A stretch of DNA of 64,000 nucleotides, taken from assembly GCA_044370695.1 (NCBI GenBank), contig JBILVB010000001.1:9443-73442 (forward strand), read 5' to 3'. Both the position numbers and the translations under genes were made by a program. The DNA comes from JBEIFW01 sp044370695. GTDB lineage: Bacteria > Actinomycetota > Acidimicrobiia > Acidimicrobiales > Ilumatobacteraceae. Under the pieces are notes generated by a model, which did no database searches, was not told the DNA's origin, and worked only from the letters and a program-made list of their open reading frames with translations. The number at the start of each line of letters is the position of its first letter. The first letter of the stretch is position 1. Positions 61,363 to 64,000 of this stretch are shown in pieces.

Positions 61363-62223
61363 TCAGCGCGGCGGTGCGAGCACGGCGAGCCCGGCGCCGC
61401 GCCAGGCGGCGCATCGCTGTGCGACGGCTCGACCCACGACGTAGCCAGCCCCGAGAACGGCCATCCCGCCGACCCCGTCGAGCCAGTAGTGGTTGGCCGT
61501 GACCATGATGCAGAACAGCGTCAGGCCGGGATACGCCACCACGAGCCAGCGCATCCAGCGTCGCCGCACCAACGGGTAGATCACGAACGAGCACCACAGC
61601 GCCCAGGCGCAGTGCAGGCTGGGCATGGCGGCGAACTGGTTCGACACCTTCTTCAGCGCCGTCGACTCGAAGTTCCACAGCCCGCCGACGGTCTTGAGCG
61701 TGTCCTCGAACCCGTAGGGCGACAGGCTGCGCTCCGCGGCGATCCGGCCACCGCCGTAGAGGCTCGCCGTGTCGTCGAGCAGGCGGGGCGGCATCAGGGG
61801 GAACAACGAGAACCCGACGAGCGCGAACGCCGTCGTGAACCCCAGGGTGTTGCGCCACGTGGGGAACCGTTCGGGTGCGCGCCGGAACAACCAGACGAAC
61901 GCGACGAGCGTGACGACGAAGTGCGCCGAGCCGTAGAAGACGTTCATCGCCCAGACGAAGCCACGCCAGCCGACGAACAGCGACTGCAGGTGGGGTTCGA
62001 CGAAGAGACCGACCGAGCGCTCGAGGTCGATGATCTTGCGAGCGTTGTCGAACGCCTCGACCGGTTCCTGGCCGGGCTGCAGTCCGGCCGAACCGAACAC
62101 GTTCCGGACCAACGTGTAGAGCGCGTAGAAGCCGACGATGATCCCGAGCTCTTTCCACCAGGCGAGCTGGTGCGCCGGCCGGGCGGTTCGCCCGTGCGCG
62201 CCGAGATCGTCCGCGAGCTGCAT
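61363..62223 (-). CDS. PAP2 superfamily membrane phosphatase (inositol-phosphotransferase-like)
   Basis: Protein of 286 residues with about six membrane helices. AAMPSLHCAWALW supplies the PSLH motif and ANHYWLDGVGG the H-x3-D motif of PAP2 phosphatases. The layout matches the Aur1/PAP2_3 group that moves phosphoinositol or cleaves lipid phosphate, rather than the shorter PgpB type. ATG 62223. Divergent from the LprG-like lipoprotein with 133 bp between. Confidence 0.85.
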   Translation of the reverse strand: MQLADDLGAHGRTARPAHQLAWWKELGIIVGFYALYTLVRNVFGSAGLQPGQEPVEAFDNARKIIDLERSVGLFVEPHLQSLFVGWRGFVWAMNVFYGSAHFVVTLVAFVWLFRRAPERFPTWRNTLGFTTAFALVGFSLFPLMPPRLLDDTASLYGGGRIAAERSLSPYGFEDTLKTVGGLWNFESTALKKVSNQFAAMPSLHCAWALWCSFVIYPLVRRRWMRWLVVAYPGLTLFCIMVTANHYWLDGVGGMAVLGAGYVVGRAVAQRCAAWRGAGLAVLAPPR

Positions 62224-62356
62224 CGCCGGAAGGTTACGCCAGCGTGGACACCACGTGTGCGGGCGGAATCCGGTCGGGTCGTACGAACCGACGTCGAATC
62301 GGGGCCACGGGCTGGTTGACTGAGGGGCGCACTCGCCGTCACGACCCGAGGGACCG

Positions 62357-63235
62357 ATGCGTTCACGCCGCTTGACGACACTCTTGGTGTCCACATCGCT
62401 ACTGGTGGTGGTCGCCGGCTGCGGCTCGGCGGCCGATGGGCCCGTCGTGGGCGCCGCCGTCGCCCCGGCGACCGACGCGCCGGTCCCGGCGGTGGCGTCC
62501 GGCGGCGCCGCGATGCTGCTGCGCGCCGTCACGGGCGTGGGGTCCCGCAGCGTCGCCGTCGAGATGACCGTCGACGGCGGTGTCGTGGCCACGGGTGCGC
62601 TCGACCCCGCCTCCCGGCGGGCCCGGGTCACCGTCGACCTCGGCCGCCTCACCGGCCCGAGTGGCTCGTCCGCCCGCAGCCTGCCCGCGGGCCTCGCGCC
62701 GACCGGCACGGTCGACGCCGTCGTCGATGGAGCGACCGCCTACCTGCGGCCCGGCTCGCTCGGCCCGGTGCTCGGCGTGCCCGCCGACCGACCGTGGATC
62801 CGTGTCGCCAGCGACGCCCTCGGGCTCCCGGCGCTCGACCGGGCCGGGTCGGCCGACATGCTCGATCTCGGCGGGCTCGACCTGCCGTCGGTCCTCGCCT
62901 CGCTCGGCCGGATCGCCGGCGCCATGCGCGACGAAGGCCCCGACACCGTGCGCGGTGTGGCAACCACCCGGTACTCGCTCGCGGTGCCCGCCGGCGACGA
63001 CCGCTCCGTGCCGGTCCTCGTCTGGCTCGACGCCGAAGCCCTGCCCCGACGGATCGAGCTGCGCGCCCCCGACGGCCGGAACGTGCGCATCGAAGCGTTC
63101 GACTGGGGCCGCCCGGTCGAGGTGACGGTGCCGACGCCCGCCACGATCGTCGAGCTCCGCGACCTGCCGCTGCTGGGCGCGCTGGTCGACCGGCTGGTGG
63201 CGGCTCGCTCCGCCCGAGGCTCCGGGAGCGACTGA
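62357..63235 (+). CDS. LppX/LprG-like lipoprotein
   Basis: Protein of 292 residues. The signal ends LLVVVAGC (lipobox), then a Pro/Ala linker. The mature part has repeating beta strands: SVAVEMTVDGGVV, DAVVDGATAYLR and TTRYSLAVPAG with LVWLDAEALPRRIEL. This is the LppX_LprAFG fold, known to carry lipoglycans or lipids across the envelope. ATG 62357. Confidence 0.8.
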   Translation: MRSRRLTTLLVSTSLLVVVAGCGSAADGPVVGAAVAPATDAPVPAVASGGAAMLLRAVTGVGSRSVAVEMTVDGGVVATGALDPASRRARVTVDLGRLTGPSGSSARSLPAGLAPTGTVDAVVDGATAYLRPGSLGPVLGVPADRPWIRVASDALGLPALDRAGSADMLDLGGLDLPSVLASLGRIAGAMRDEGPDTVRGVATTRYSLAVPAGDDRSVPVLVWLDAEALPRRIELRAPDGRNVRIEAFDWGRPVEVTVPTPATIVELRDLPLLGALVDRLVAARSARGSGSD

Positions 63236-63303
63236 AAGCACCCCGTGCCATGCTGTCCCCCGGCCGGGTGCATCCCGGTCGCCGAGGGACGTCGGGGGGT
63301 CGC

Positions 63304-64000
63304 ATGGACACGAGGATCGACGGACATCCGGGCACCCAGGCGCTCGCCGTGCTCGAAACCGCCGGCGTCGACGTGCTGTTCACGTTGAACGGCGGCCACA
63401 TCTGGCCCCTGTACGACGCCGCCCGCACCCGGGGCTGGCGGGTGGTCGACACCCGCCACGAGCAGACTGCGGCGTTCGCGGCCGAGGCGTGGGCCAAACT
63501 CACCCGCCGGCCCGGCGTCGCCGCCCTCACGGCCGGGCCGGGGGTGACCAACGGGGTGTCGGCCATCACCTCGGCCCATTTCAACGGTTCGCCGCTCGTC
63601 GTGCTCGGCGGCCGGGCGCCGCAGGCCCGCTGGGGAGCCGGGAGCCTCCAGGAACTCGACCACGTACCGATCGTCGCCTCGATCACGAAAGCAGCGGGCA
63701 CCATCACCGACCCGGCGCGTGCCGGGGCCATGGTCGCCGAGTACGCCTCGCTGGCCTGGTCGCCGCACCGGGGGCCGGTGTTCCTCGACGTGCCGATGGA
63801 CGTGTTCTTCTCCCCCGCCACCGGCACGGCGCCGGCCGTGACCCCGGGGGTCCACGAACCCGACCCCGACGCTGTCGCCCGCATCGCCGAGCTGCTGGCC
63901 GGGGCCGAGCGACCGGCGGTGATCGTCGGCTCCGACGTGTACTGGGCCGGGGCGTGGGAGGCCCTGCGCGCTGCGGTGGAGCACCTGCGGGTGCCGTGCT
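63304..64000 (+). CDS. TPP-dependent acetolactate synthase / 2-hydroxyacyl-CoA lyase family (partial)
   Basis: The first 232 residues of a thiamine-diphosphate enzyme; the gene runs off the right edge. FTLNGGHIWPLYDA, TRHEQTAAFAAEAW (catalytic Glu) and LTAGPGVTNGVSAI are the pyrimidine-domain motifs. Reaction could be acetolactate synthesis, oxalyl-CoA or 2-hydroxyacyl-CoA cleavage; the C-terminal domain is needed to decide. ATG 63304 has GGGGGG upstream. Confidence 0.85.
   Translation, partial: MDTRIDGHPGTQALAVLETAGVDVLFTLNGGHIWPLYDAARTRGWRVVDTRHEQTAAFAAEAWAKLTRRPGVAALTAGPGVTNGVSAITSAHFNGSPLVVLGGRAPQARWGAGSLQELDHVPIVASITKAAGTITDPARAGAMVAEYASLAWSPHRGPVFLDVPMDVFFSPATGTAPAVTPGVHEPDPDAVARIAELLAGAERPAVIVGSDVYWAGAWEALRAAVEHLRVPC

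Noticed and set aside
1..64000. tRNA, rRNA, riboswitch, insertion sequence or prophage genes
   Set aside because: Intergenic spaces were read on both strands; all are short (under about 160 bp) and no cloverleaf, transposase, integrase or phage structural gene was found. A covariance-model scan would settle small RNAs.

Overview
This is a 64 kb stretch of a GC-rich (roughly 70 %) actinobacterial chromosome. The best guess is the class Acidimicrobiia, inferred from the mix of CoA-transferase, acyl-CoA dehydrogenase and SDR genes, a class E-like sortase, lipoproteins, frequent GTG starts, GTGA/ATGA stop-start overlaps, and a complete System I cytochrome c maturation operon. About 64 protein genes fill the window almost without gaps. 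No tRNA, rRNA, CRISPR array or insertion sequence was seen, and no gap exceeds about 160 bp. Both edges cut a gene: a DUF169 protein on the left and a thiamine-diphosphate enzyme on the right.

Layout. 1-8.6 kb: acyl-CoA and lipid catabolism (SDR, alpha/beta hydrolase, a two-lobed CaiB/BaiF CoA-transferase, enoyl-CoA hydratase coupled to a desaturase and a Rieske ferredoxin, a Rieske oxygenase). 8.6-18.7 kb: the most unusual region. It holds a DUF4157 protein, an Hsp70 ATPase domain fused through a membrane segment to an external PASTA domain, an NlpC/P60 protein without a signal peptide and with a His-rich tail, two overlapping dynamin-like GTPases, and two zinc-ribbon membrane proteins, one with a discoidin-like domain and one with four PASTA repeats. 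18.7-24.6 kb: thioesterase, cupin, acyl-CoA dehydrogenase, FMN reductase, acyltransferase and SDR. 24.7-33.4 kb: cysS, a DUF4234 protein and the ccmABCDEFGHI operon, read right to left. 33.5-42.2 kb: sortase, an aminotransferase/omega-amidase pair, a lipoprotein, glycosyltransferases and a TetR regulator. 42.2-53.3 kb: flavin proteins, a ferritin-like protein, a repeat-rich secreted protein, rsmI, an MFS transporter, a HisN-like phosphatase, a diguanylate cyclase, dxs and an SDR. 53.2-62.2 kb: a surface-glycan cluster (two GT-C-like membrane proteins, GT4, GT2, methyltransferase, an Ig-like membrane protein, an LPATG-anchored protein and a PAP2 phosphatase). 62.4-64 kb: an LprG-like lipoprotein and the cut TPP enzyme.

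How the parts may work together. The 8.6-18.7 kb genes read as one envelope module. PASTA and discoidin-like domains face outside, an Hsp70 ATPase faces the cytoplasm, a dynamin pair could remodel membrane, and an NlpC/P60 domain could cut peptidoglycan. The tandem dynamins recall mycobacterial IniA/IniC and Streptomyces DynA/DynB, but I know of no description of this whole set. Separately, three similar 16-bp inverted repeats (GTTAC-type arms, 4-nt spacer) lie before the TetR gene, the acyl-CoA dehydrogenase gene and the dxs/SDR pair, which suggests one small regulon.
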